DNA of 14,060 bases from Oribacterium sp. UBA3737 (GTDB lineage: Bacteria > Bacillota_A > Clostridia > Lachnospirales > Lachnospiraceae): assembly GCA_002371295.1 (NCBI GenBank), contig DFGZ01000243.1, positions 1-14,060 on the forward strand, read 5' to 3'. The position numbers and the translations under genes are program-made. The notes under the pieces are model-generated. The model saw only the letters and a program-made list of their open reading frames with translations, was not told the origin of the DNA and did no database searches. Positions 7,300 to 14,060 of this stretch are shown piece by piece. Within the stretch, counting starts at the first letter, position 1, and each line of letters starts with the position of its first letter.

Positions 7300-8163
7300 A
7301 TGAAGATTGGTTTTATCGGACTCGGAATAATGGGCGAGTCAATGTGTGCAAATATAGTAAAGAAGCATGACGATACGGTTTACTGTTCAGATATGGTAAA
7401 GGAAAAGGTTGAGGAGCTTGTAAAGCTCGGTGCAGTTGCTGCGGAAAACAATGTTGACCTCGCTGAGAAAGCGGATGTGATCATTTCCATGGTTCCCAAG
7501 TCGGAGCATTCAAGATCGGTTTATACCGAGATCCTTCCAAAACTCGGAAAAGGCAAGATCTGTATCGATATGAGTACCATCGATCCAAGCGTATCGGTTG
7601 AGATCGCAAAGATGGTCAAGGAGACAGGTGCTCAGTTCGCAGATGCTCCGGTTGTAAAGTCAAAGCCTGCAGCTATAGCAGGAAAGCTCGGAATCTACGT
7701 TGGATGCGACGAGGAGCTTTATGACACAGTTCGTCCGATTCTTGCATACATGGGTGAGAACATCATCCGCATGGGTGAGAACGGAACAGGTATCACCATG
7801 AAGATCCTTCATAACGCTCTCGTTGGTCAGATCCAGAACGGCGTAAATGAGGTTTCAAATCTTGCAGCAGTCTGCGGCATAGACATTCAGACCTTCGCAA
7901 CAGCCATCTCTTATGGCGGCGGACAGAACTTCTATCTGGACAGCAAGAAGGATGTTATAGAGAAGAACGATTTCACAACAGCATTCTCAGTTGAGAATAT
8001 GTACAAGGATGTGAATATCTGCAAGAAGCTTGCAGAGGAGAAGGGACTTCCGATGCCGGGCGAGATGAATGTTGTAAGAGTTTACGACAAGGCTATGGAA
8101 GCAGGATATGCAAAGGAAGACTTCTCAGCCACCATCAAGGTAGTAAGAGCTGAAAAGGCATAA
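7300..8163 (+). CDS. Sulfolactaldehyde reductase (YihU-like, 3-hydroxyisobutyrate dehydrogenase family)
   Basis: NAD(P)-dependent beta-hydroxyacid dehydrogenase, 287 aa. Seen: Rossmann GFIGLGIMG (4-12), MSTIDPS (91-97), DAPV (115-118) and catalytic Lys168 in the GTGITMK region. The usual SGG after DAPV is replaced by VKSKPAA. In E. coli YihU, which reduces sulfolactaldehyde to DHPS, the aligned position is Arg123, recalled to contact the sulfonate; here it is Lys120. This supports reduction of sulfolactaldehyde to DHPS, which would also reoxidise NADH in a fermenter. I chose ATG 7300 over the in-frame TTG 7288 because GGAGGA (7290-7295) lies just upstream of 7300 and would be inside the longer version. 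A reductase for tartronate semialdehyde or similar is the alternative. Confidence 0.82.
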   Translation: MKIGFIGLGIMGESMCANIVKKHDDTVYCSDMVKEKVEELVKLGAVAAENNVDLAEKADVIISMVPKSEHSRSVYTEILPKLGKGKICIDMSTIDPSVSVEIAKMVKETGAQFADAPVVKSKPAAIAGKLGIYVGCDEELYDTVRPILAYMGENIIRMGENGTGITMKILHNALVGQIQNGVNEVSNLAAVCGIDIQTFATAISYGGGQNFYLDSKKDVIEKNDFTTAFSVENMYKDVNICKKLAEEKGLPMPGEMNVVRVYDKAMEAGYAKEDFSATIKVVRAEKA

Positions 8164-8192
8164 AGAGATTTGACTTTATAAGGGGAATGGAG

Positions 8193-8247
8193 GATGAGGG
8201 TCACTGACCGGCCCGGGAAAATGGCGACATGGGAATGACCGCTCATC
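8193..8247 (+). other. Long-range hairpin in the leader of the isomerase gene
   Basis: GATGAGGGTCA (8193-8203) pairs with TGACC-g-CTCATC (8236-8247), 11 bp with one bulged base, directly upstream of the DUF4867 start. The 5' arm adjoins a GGAGG (8189-8193). The same stretch contains a short frame with a plausible ribosome site (ATG 8194 to TGA 8236-8238, 14 codons), overlapped by another tiny frame ending at 8252. The isomerase start itself has no Shine-Dalgarno, so this structure and these mini-frames may set its translation. Confidence 0.4.
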
Positions 8248-8258
8248 TATGAAATATT

Positions 8259-8930
8259 ATGGAGCTTTTAAAGCATTTAAATGAAGTAAATGATGTTTCC
8301 ATCAAGTCAGTGCTTGATCATGAAGCATTCAAGACTTACGGACGTGTGGTCACAGGATATGATTTTTCCGAAGTGGTGGATTACATGGAAAAGGAAACGC
8401 CCATCCCTGAACAGGGCAATGTCTATGTAGCCTCGGTTCCGGAGATGGAGAAGCTTTCCGTAAAGGATAAGGTAGAAAACCTGATTTACGGAGGCATGCC
8501 GATCGAGATCGGATACTGCAACGGAAGAAACACAACATACAACGGTTTCGAATATCACAAGGGCAGTGAGATAAACATTGCCGTCACAGACTTCATGCTG
8601 TGTCTCGGCCATGTCTGGGACATAAAGGACAATACTTACGACATAAAGGATGTGCAGGTATTTTTCGTACCGAAGGGCACAGTGATAGAGATGTATGAGA
8701 CTACACTTCATCTGTCACCATGCAGAGTGACTGATGAAGGATTCAAGGGAGTTGTTATCCTTCCGAAAGGAACCAATACACCACTTGAAAAGCTTGCTCC
8801 TGTAGATAAGGAAAGCGAGCTTCTCCTCCAGAGGAATAAATGGGTGATCTGTCATCCTGAGAGAGAGCCGCTGGTAAAGCAGGGAGCTGTAACAGGAGTC
8901 ATCGGACCAAATAAGGAGCTTCATTATTGA
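8259..8930 (+). CDS. sftI: DUF4867 protein, sulfoquinovose isomerase
   Basis: 223 aa protein of the DUF4867 family, recalled as the SQ-to-sulfofructose isomerase of transaldolase-type sulfoglycolysis. Seen: the N-terminal block MELLKHLNEV with YGRVVTGYD, a cupin-like first motif around 98-118 (Glu98, His100, Glu104, His118) and a second around 138-151 (VPKG, then His151). These His/Glu residues are candidate metal ligands; the cupin reading is my inference. It belongs to no classical aldose isomerase family. The in-frame stop at 8250-8252 forces the start to 8259 or later, and ATG 8259 gives the complete N-terminal block. No Shine-Dalgarno precedes it, unlike most genes here. It ends 1 nt before the sulfoquinovosidase ATG. 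DUF4867 members also occur in other sugar loci, so the substrate call rests on the neighbours. Confidence 0.82.
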   Translation: MELLKHLNEVNDVSIKSVLDHEAFKTYGRVVTGYDFSEVVDYMEKETPIPEQGNVYVASVPEMEKLSVKDKVENLIYGGMPIEIGYCNGRNTTYNGFEYHKGSEINIAVTDFMLCLGHVWDIKDNTYDIKDVQVFFVPKGTVIEMYETTLHLSPCRVTDEGFKGVVILPKGTNTPLEKLAPVDKESELLLQRNKWVICHPEREPLVKQGAVTGVIGPNKELHY

Positions 8931-8931
8931 C

Positions 8932-10932
8932 ATGGAATTACAGGTTATTGGTCAGACATTAAAACTTACAGAGGATGACAGGATCATCCTTTCGGCGGAT
9001 TCGGATAAGCCTATGATCTTCGTGGGCCACGGAAAAGAATCCGTTGATATGTACAGAGGCAACTTCAAGATCGAGGATTATGTGGAGGATAAGGTGCCTT
9101 TGAAGCTTACAGGTTCAGAGGAAAAGGACGGAACAACAGTTCTTGATTTTGAGGGAAAGATAACTGCCACGGTTACTGTAAATGGTGAATGTGCGGAAAT
9201 TAAATTCCGGAATAATGATCCTGCAGTAAACAGATTCTGGTTAAGAGTTGCAGCTGATAAGGATGAACACATTTACGGCTGCGGAGAGCAGATGTCGTAT
9301 TTCGATCTCCGGGGGAGACATTTTCCTCTCTGGACATCTGAGCCGGGAGTAGGCAGAGACAAAACAACATACGTTACATGGCGATCCGATGTTGAGAACA
9401 AGGCAGGAGGTGATTACTACAATACGAATTATCCTGAGCCTACTTTCGTTTCATCAAAGAGATATTATCTCCATGTTGATTCTACAGCTTATGCGGATTT
9501 TGATTTCAGAAATGAGGAATTCCACGAGCTTGAGATCTGGGAGGTTCCTGCTTCTGTCCGTATAGAGGCGGCAAAGGATTTTCAGGAGCTTCTTTTAAAG
9601 GAAACGGCTTATTTCGGCAGACAGCCTGAGCTTCCGGACTGGGTATATAACGGACTTATCTTCGGTGTTCAGGGTGGAAATGAAAGATCCTTCGGTCTTG
9701 CTGAAAAGATTCGTGAAAAGGGCGTAAAGCTTTCAGGAATCTGGTGTCAGGACTGGTGCGGCAAGAGAGTTACCAGCTTCGGAAAGAGACTTCAGTGGGA
9801 CTGGCATTATCATAAAGAGATGTATCCGGACCTTCCCGAGAAGATAGCTGAGCTTCACAAAAAGGGAGTCAGATTCCTCAGTTATGTGAATCCCTATCTT
9901 GTAAATGACGGTGAGCTGTTTAAGGAAGGCGAAGAAAAGGGATACTTCGCAAAGCGCCATGACGGTACCACCTATCTTGTGGACTTCGGCGAGTTCTACT
10001 GCGGTGCGGTTGACCTCACAAATCCTGAGGCCTTCGAGTGGTTCAAGGGAATCATCAAAAAGTACAGCATTGATATAGGAATAGACGGCTGGATGGCGGA
10101 TTTCGGTGAATATCTTCCTACTGACGATATCGTACTCTACAGCGGAAAGTCAGCCATGGTTGAGCATAATCATTGGCCGCTTCTCTGGGCTAAATGTAAC
10201 TATGAAGCTGTAAAGGAGTCAGGCAATCTTGGAAAGATCGTTTACTTCATGAGAGCGGGTGCCAACGGAAGCCAGAAGTACTGCACACTGCTCTGGGCAG
10301 GTGACCAGTCGGTGGATTTCTCAAGGCATGACGGTCTCTGCACAGTTATCTCGGCGGCTCTCGGAACCGGTATGATGGGATGCGGAATCAGCCACAGCGA
10401 TATAGGTGGATATACTTCACTTTTCGGTAATGTAAGAACCAAGGAAGTATTCATGAGATGGGCCGAGATGGCAGCATTTACACCGGTCATGAGAACCCAT
10501 GAGGGCAATCGTCCCGATGACTGCTACCAGTTCTATGATGACGAGGACGGAATCGTGAGGATGGCGCGGCTTGTAGACATTTACACCATGATGTCGCCAT
10601 ATATCAGGGATGCGGTAAAGGAAAATCATGAAAAGGGAATGCCGGTTCAGAGACCGCTTTTCCTTCATTACGAAGAAGAAAGGTGCTATACGGAACAGTT
10701 CGAATATCTTCTCGGAAGGGATGTGCTGGTGGCACCGGTTTATACAGCAGGGCAGACAGAGCGGGAGGTATATCTTCCGGATGATGAGTGGATCCACCTC
10801 TGGACAGGACGAAGCTACGGAGCGGGTGTCAATGTCGTAGAAGCAGAGCTTGGTGACACTCCTGTATTTTACAGAAAGTCTTCAAAGTACAGAGAATTGT
10901 TCGAGAGTATACGTGCTAAATATGGAAAATAA
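8932..10932 (+). CDS. sftG: Sulfoquinovosidase (GH31)
   Basis: GH31 alpha-glycosidase, 666 aa, close to the 678 aa of E. coli YihQ. It frees SQ from alpha-SQ glycosides such as SQ-glycerol. The nucleophile is Asp390 in GWMADFGE and the acid/base is Asp458 in AGDQS; their 68-residue spacing nearly equals YihQ Asp405/Asp472. The sulfonate-binding triad of YihQ (Gln288, Arg301, Trp304) is reproduced with identical spacing as Gln273, Arg286 and Trp289 in the segment WCQDWCG...TSFGKRLQW. Ordinary GH31 alpha-glucosidases and xylosidases lack this triad. There is no signal peptide, so the SQ glycoside must first be imported. Start ATG 8932 follows the isomerase stop by 1 nt, with AAGGAG at 8913-8918, suggesting translational coupling. 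Confidence 0.93.
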   Translation: MELQVIGQTLKLTEDDRIILSADSDKPMIFVGHGKESVDMYRGNFKIEDYVEDKVPLKLTGSEEKDGTTVLDFEGKITATVTVNGECAEIKFRNNDPAVNRFWLRVAADKDEHIYGCGEQMSYFDLRGRHFPLWTSEPGVGRDKTTYVTWRSDVENKAGGDYYNTNYPEPTFVSSKRYYLHVDSTAYADFDFRNEEFHELEIWEVPASVRIEAAKDFQELLLKETAYFGRQPELPDWVYNGLIFGVQGGNERSFGLAEKIREKGVKLSGIWCQDWCGKRVTSFGKRLQWDWHYHKEMYPDLPEKIAELHKKGVRFLSYVNPYLVNDGELFKEGEEKGYFAKRHDGTTYLVDFGEFYCGAVDLTNPEAFEWFKGIIKKYSIDIGIDGWMADFGEYLPTDDIVLYSGKSAMVEHNHWPLLWAKCNYEAVKESGNLGKIVYFMRAGANGSQKYCTLLWAGDQSVDFSRHDGLCTVISAALGTGMMGCGISHSDIGGYTSLFGNVRTKEVFMRWAEMAAFTPVMRTHEGNRPDDCYQFYDDEDGIVRMARLVDIYTMMSPYIRDAVKENHEKGMPVQRPLFLHYEEERCYTEQFEYLLGRDVLVAPVYTAGQTEREVYLPDDEWIHLWTGRSYGAGVNVVEAELGDTPVFYRKSSKYRELFESIRAKYGK

Positions 10933-10938
10933 AAACTG

Positions 10939-11760
10939 ATGTTAAATACAAATTACATTTTATTCTTTCTGGCCATATTTGTGACCCATATCATGCATGG
11001 GGTCACAGGATTTGCGGGAACTGTGCTGGCGATGCCCTTCGGGCTTATGCTGGTGGGATATCCGGTGGCAAAACCTGTTTTGAATGTACTGGGGATGGCA
11101 AGCGGCATCTATGTGTTCCTTGGAAACAGAAAGCACGTAGTATGGAAAGAACTATGGAAGATAGTCGGGATCATGGGGGGCGGAATACTTCTCGGTATTC
11201 TCATTAAGGACAGGCTTCTCGGTAAAGAAAAGATGCTTTATCTTTTCCTCGGTATCTTCGTTATAGCTGTTTCGGTACACGGACTTTTTAAGGAACTTTC
11301 AGTCGGAAGGACCGGAAAGAAAGAAGAGGACAAATTAAAAGAGGATGCTTTCACAGGGGATGTAAAAGCAGGGGAAGCTTATTCGGAGATTTCCGAAAAA
11401 GGAAAAATCAGGGACAGACTTATATATCTGCTCCTTCCGATAGCCGGAATAGTCCATGGAATATTTGTAAGCGGGGGTCCGCTTCTCATCAGTTATCTCA
11501 CAAAAAGGCTGCCTGATAAGAATCAGTTCAGAACGACCATTTCCACGGTCTGGATATTTCTTAACAGTATGGTTCTTATCGATGACATAAGGTCGGGCTA
11601 CTGGAATCAGTCACTTGTGATCAGTGCTCTTGTGGCAGCACCGTTCTTGTTCTCGGGACTTAAGATAGGTTCTGTCCTCTATAAGAGGATGAGCCAGAGA
11701 ACATTCATGATACTTAGCTATTTACTGCTTCTTATCATGGGCATAAAGCTGCTTCTCTAA
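10939..11760 (+). CDS. sftA: TauE/SafE-family sulfonate exporter
   Basis: Membrane protein of the TauE/SafE/YfcA family, 273 aa. The family's internal duplication is visible: HGVTGFAG at 20-27 and VHGIFVSGG at 172-180. Two hydrophobic halves (about 5-118 and 161-273) are joined by a highly charged loop (about 119-160) rich in Lys and Glu. It starts 6 nt after the sulfoquinovosidase stop with only a weak ribosome site, so it is probably translationally coupled. In sulfoglycolytic operons this family is the assumed exporter of the C3 sulfonate; with the reductase present the cargo here would be DHPS. Direction and substrate are inferred from context. Confidence 0.85.
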   Translation: MLNTNYILFFLAIFVTHIMHGVTGFAGTVLAMPFGLMLVGYPVAKPVLNVLGMASGIYVFLGNRKHVVWKELWKIVGIMGGGILLGILIKDRLLGKEKMLYLFLGIFVIAVSVHGLFKELSVGRTGKKEEDKLKEDAFTGDVKAGEAYSEISEKGKIRDRLIYLLLPIAGIVHGIFVSGGPLLISYLTKRLPDKNQFRTTISTVWIFLNSMVLIDDIRSGYWNQSLVISALVAAPFLFSGLKIGSVLYKRMSQRTFMILSYLLLLIMGIKLLL

Positions 11761-11840
11761 GCGGCATGGAAACAGAATTATGGGTCGAAAAGAGACCACG
11801 TAAAAAATAAACACATGATAGTAAACAGGAGGAAGTTACT

Positions 11841-12953
11841 ATGAGAAAACAGTTATTGGCAGGAATTCTTGCAACAGCAATGGCAGCAACACTTGCAGCA
11901 TGCGGTGGATCAGCACCGGCTACAACAACAGCAGCTGCAGCAGCCGAGACAAAGGCTGAGGCCAAGACAGAGGCAGCAGCTGCTGAGACAAAGGCTGAAG
12001 AGAATAAGACTGCAGGAAGCGGCCAGACAGTTAAGGTTATCTGCCCTTACGGCGTAGGCGGAACAGCAGATATCATCGCAAGAAAGTTCGCAGAGGTCGC
12101 AACAAAGACTCATCCTGAGTATAACTTCATCGTTGAGCAGCAGACAGGCGGTGACGGATTTGCAGCAGCAACAGCATTTACACAGGAAGACCCAAGCACA
12201 ACAGATCTTCTGGTTTACGGATACGGTGTAGCTTATCGTCATGATCTCGGAAAGCAGTTCAATACTGAGGTCGTAGAGTTCGACAGAAGTGAGATCCTTC
12301 CGCTTGCAACAGTAGATGACAGAACATGGATCCTTTACACAACACCTGATCAGACACTTGCAGGACTTATTGAGAAGTCAAAGACAGGCGGACTTAAGAT
12401 GTCCGGTGGAAACCCTCTTTCAGATCCACATCTTGCTTTAGGTTCACTTCTTGCTCAGGAAGGCGGCAAGGTAATGGTAGTACCTTATGACGGTGGTGCT
12501 GCTCAGAAGAAGGGTCTTACAGACGGTGAGGTTGATTGTTTCGTAGGTACAACACAGGCTGCTCAGGAAGACGTTGAGGCAGGTAACCTCATTCCTGTAC
12601 TTGCATTCTCAGACAAGGCATTCACAGGCTTCAAGGGACCTCAGGGTGATATAACAGTTCCTTCACTTGCAGGCGATGCAAAGTCAGCTGATCTTGATGC
12701 ATCAAAGGATTACACAAAGTCAATTCTTCCTGCAGGCGGTTCTCTTGCAACACGTAAGGGCGCTTCTCAGGAGTGGCAGGATGCAGTTGTACAGGTTGCC
12801 AAGGACGTTTGGGCAACAGATGAGTACAAGGATTTCATTGCAAGCATCATGCTTAACGACACAGAGATTTACGGACAGGATGATGTTCAGCACTATGAGG
12901 ATGCTTGTAAGGCAGCATTAGAGGCATTCAAGCTTCTCAGCGGTCAGAACTAA
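11841..12953 (+). CDS. tctC: TctC-family lipoprotein of a tripartite tricarboxylate transporter
   Basis: Solute-binding protein, 370 aa, with lipobox LAAC and lipidated Cys21. A low-complexity Ala/Thr/Glu/Lys linker (26-58, with ETKAE-type repeats) tethers the mature domain. Family landmarks are the first ligand loop PYGVGGTAD (69-77) and the second VPYDGGAAQK (214-223). The usual ENRPGAGG stretch is replaced by EQQTGGDG (99-106), so the binding pocket is divergent. AGGAGG (11827-11832) lies 8 nt before the ATG and codon bias is strong, suggesting abundant protein. It sits 80 bp after the sulfonate exporter and ahead of tctB and tctA. An SQ or SQ-glycerol ligand is my inference; the family normally binds carboxylates. 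Confidence 0.88.
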   Translation: MRKQLLAGILATAMAATLAACGGSAPATTTAAAAAETKAEAKTEAAAAETKAEENKTAGSGQTVKVICPYGVGGTADIIARKFAEVATKTHPEYNFIVEQQTGGDGFAAATAFTQEDPSTTDLLVYGYGVAYRHDLGKQFNTEVVEFDRSEILPLATVDDRTWILYTTPDQTLAGLIEKSKTGGLKMSGGNPLSDPHLALGSLLAQEGGKVMVVPYDGGAAQKKGLTDGEVDCFVGTTQAAQEDVEAGNLIPVLAFSDKAFTGFKGPQGDITVPSLAGDAKSADLDASKDYTKSILPAGGSLATRKGASQEWQDAVVQVAKDVWATDEYKDFIASIMLNDTEIYGQDDVQHYEDACKAALEAFKLLSGQN

Positions 12954-13031
12954 GAAATGTGACCCGGAAAGGTACACAGTTACCGATCAGTTGTTCATTG
13001 AATTATTAATAAGTTAAAAACTTAAGAGCTG

Positions 13032-13066
13032 CCCGGCATTGCCTTAGTGCAGTGCCGGGTATTTTG
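13032..13066 (+). terminator. Attenuator-like hairpin between tctC and tctB
   Basis: An 11-bp GC-rich stem (13032-13042 with 13049-13059, one wobble pair) closes a CTTAGT loop and is followed by TATTTTGG. The T-tract is short, so partial termination is expected, letting some transcripts continue into tctB and tctA. This would give more binding protein than permease, as is usual for binding-protein-dependent systems. Confidence 0.65.
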
Positions 13067-13088
13067 GTCTATTTTTGGAGATTTTCTT

Positions 13089-13565
13089 ATGAAAAAAACA
13101 ATTAAAATCAAAACCAACCTTCTGGCAGGTATCGTAATGGGACTGTTTTCAGCCATCATGCTTCTGATAATGCCTACACAGGTACGTCTTCCCATGTGGG
13201 ATTCAGGAGCACCGAGCCCGCGTATCATACCCGGCATATGTCTCGTCGGGATACTTATCTGCTCGATTATTCTTATAGTTCAGAGCCTGGTGTTTCATAA
13301 AGAGCATATTTATGAGTTCGTCTGGGAAAATGAAAGAAAAGAGTTACTGCTCATCGGTGCACTGGTAGTGTTTGTTGCACTTACAAAGATGCTTGGATTT
13401 ATTCCTGCCGGAATACTTATCTTTTGTGCCATTCAATGGTTTGAAGGCGAAAGAAAGCCGCTCATTTACATTTATACACTGGCTATGGTAGTGATAGTTT
13501 ACTTCCTTTTCCAGAATGTATTTCATGTGGATCTTCCGGCCGGAATACTCAAGGGAATAATCTAA
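13089..13565 (+). CDS. tctB: TctB-family small permease subunit
   Basis: Small membrane subunit of the tripartite tricarboxylate transporter, 158 aa with about four membrane segments (roughly 11-29, 47-67, 85-115 and 128-147). SPRIIPG (43-49) and the C-terminal LPAGIL ending are typical of TctB. An in-frame ATG at 13047 lies within the attenuator hairpin; ATG 13089 is preferred because GGAG (13077-13080) lies 8 nt upstream and the protein then begins MKKTIKIK. It is followed by tctA, 12 nt after its stop. Confidence 0.82.
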   Translation: MKKTIKIKTNLLAGIVMGLFSAIMLLIMPTQVRLPMWDSGAPSPRIIPGICLVGILICSIILIVQSLVFHKEHIYEFVWENERKELLLIGALVVFVALTKMLGFIPAGILIFCAIQWFEGERKPLIYIYTLAMVVIVYFLFQNVFHVDLPAGILKGII

Positions 13566-13577
13566 AGAGGTATGGAT

Positions 13578-14060
13578 ATGGGTTATTTTGATTATATTTC
13601 TTCCGCATTTGCTGCGGTATTTACATTAGGAAACCTGGTATTTATATTCGGTGGAATGCTCATGGGCATGGTCATCGGCTGCATACCGGGTCTGAGCGTT
13701 ACACTTGGAATCATCCTTTTCCTTCCGCTCACATACGGGATCAAGGATCCAAGTACAGCAATTATTTCACTCCTTGCGGTTTACGTAGGCGGAATGTATG
13801 GCGGTTCCATAAGTGCAATCACACTGAACACACCGGGAACCAATTCGGCTATCGCCACAACATTTGACGGTTATCCGCTGGCTAAGAAGGGAAGAGTTCT
13901 TCAGGCGCTTGATACTTCTCTTTTTGCGTCATCCTTCGGTGGTATCATCGGAGCACTTTTACTTCTTGTTCTTGCGGCTCCTATAGCAGCATTTGTTTCA
14001 AAGTTCACTTCGGTTGAATATTTTTCGATGGCTATTCTCGGAATCTCACTTCTTGCGGGT
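13578..14060 (+). CDS. tctA: TctA-family large permease subunit (3' truncated by window end)
   Basis: First 161 codons of the large membrane subunit, a protein normally near 500 aa; the frame is open to the last base. TctA signatures are clear: GMVIGCIPGLSVTLG near the N-terminus, then GGMYGGSI, NTPGT and FDGYPLAKKG. AAAGAGG (13564-13570) sits 7 nt before ATG 13578 and only 1 nt before the in-frame ATG 13572, so 13578 is the better start. With TctC and TctB it forms an ion-driven importer. Truncation is due to the window edge, not to damage. Confidence 0.9.
   Translation, partial: MGYFDYISSAFAAVFTLGNLVFIFGGMLMGMVIGCIPGLSVTLGIILFLPLTYGIKDPSTAIISLLAVYVGGMYGGSISAITLNTPGTNSAIATTFDGYPLAKKGRVLQALDTSLFASSFGGIIGALLLLVLAAPIAAFVSKFTSVEYFSMAILGISLLAG

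Noticed and set aside
8932..10932. Generic GH31 alpha-glucosidase or alpha-xylosidase
   Set aside because: The Gln/Arg/Trp sulfonate triad with exact YihQ spacing, plus the neighbours, favour sulfoquinovosidase.
11910..12242. Cys-rich antisense ORF opposite tctC
   Set aside because: It is the complement of the Ala/Glu/Lys linker codons (GCA/GCT repeats) of a clear gene; no ribosome site or family support.
1..14060. CRISPR array, tRNA, rRNA, IS element or phage gene
   Set aside because: No regularly spaced repeats, tRNA-like folds, transposase or phage motifs were seen on either strand.

Overview
The window looks like a chromosomal segment from an anaerobic Firmicute, most likely a Lachnospiraceae-type Clostridia. 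Supporting signs are strong AGGAGG ribosome binding sites, sigma-A promoters, moderate GC content, lipoprotein solute-binding proteins and gene types common in plant-polysaccharide-fed gut and rumen bacteria. The genus cannot be fixed from the sequence. All convincing genes lie on the + strand.

Region 1 (about 35-5981) is a sucrose/fructo-oligosaccharide uptake and hydrolysis operon. A TTGACA-N17-TATAGT promoter (35-63) is followed by two identical LacI-type operators centred 74 bp apart. Then come a lipoprotein sugar-binding protein, two CUT1 ABC permeases, a LacI-family regulator and a cytoplasmic GH32 beta-fructosidase that overlaps the regulator by 4 bp. No ATPase is present, so a shared MsmX-type ATPase elsewhere is expected.

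Region 2 (5982-6457) is a 476-bp intergenic stretch. It holds a 20-bp imperfect palindrome, a 12-bp direct repeat, a terminator-like hairpin with a Shine-Dalgarno/ATG in its loop (possible 30-codon ORF), a TTTACA-N16-TATAAT promoter with a 27-bp palindrome over its start point, and a leader hairpin.

Region 3 (6458-11760) is the main find: a complete sulfoquinovose (SQ) catabolic operon of the transaldolase (sulfo-TAL, Sft) type. It encodes a small transaldolase (sulfofructose cleavage), a beta-hydroxyacid dehydrogenase resembling the sulfolactaldehyde reductase YihU, a DUF4867 protein (SQ isomerase), a GH31 enzyme with the sulfoquinovosidase-specific Gln/Arg/Trp triad, and a TauE/SafE exporter. 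The inferred flow is SQ-glycoside -> SQ -> sulfofructose -> sulfolactaldehyde plus fructose 6-phosphate -> 2,3-dihydroxypropanesulfonate (DHPS), which is exported.

Region 4 (11841-14060, running off the right edge) encodes a tripartite tricarboxylate transporter: TctC lipoprotein, TctB, and a TctA cut by the window end. Its position directly after the sulfo-TAL genes, and the cytoplasmic location of the sulfoquinovosidase, suggest that it imports SQ or SQ-glycerol. That would be an unusual substrate for this transporter family and is inference only.

Both loci use sugars from green plant tissue: sucrose/fructan on one side and thylakoid sulfolipid head groups on the other.
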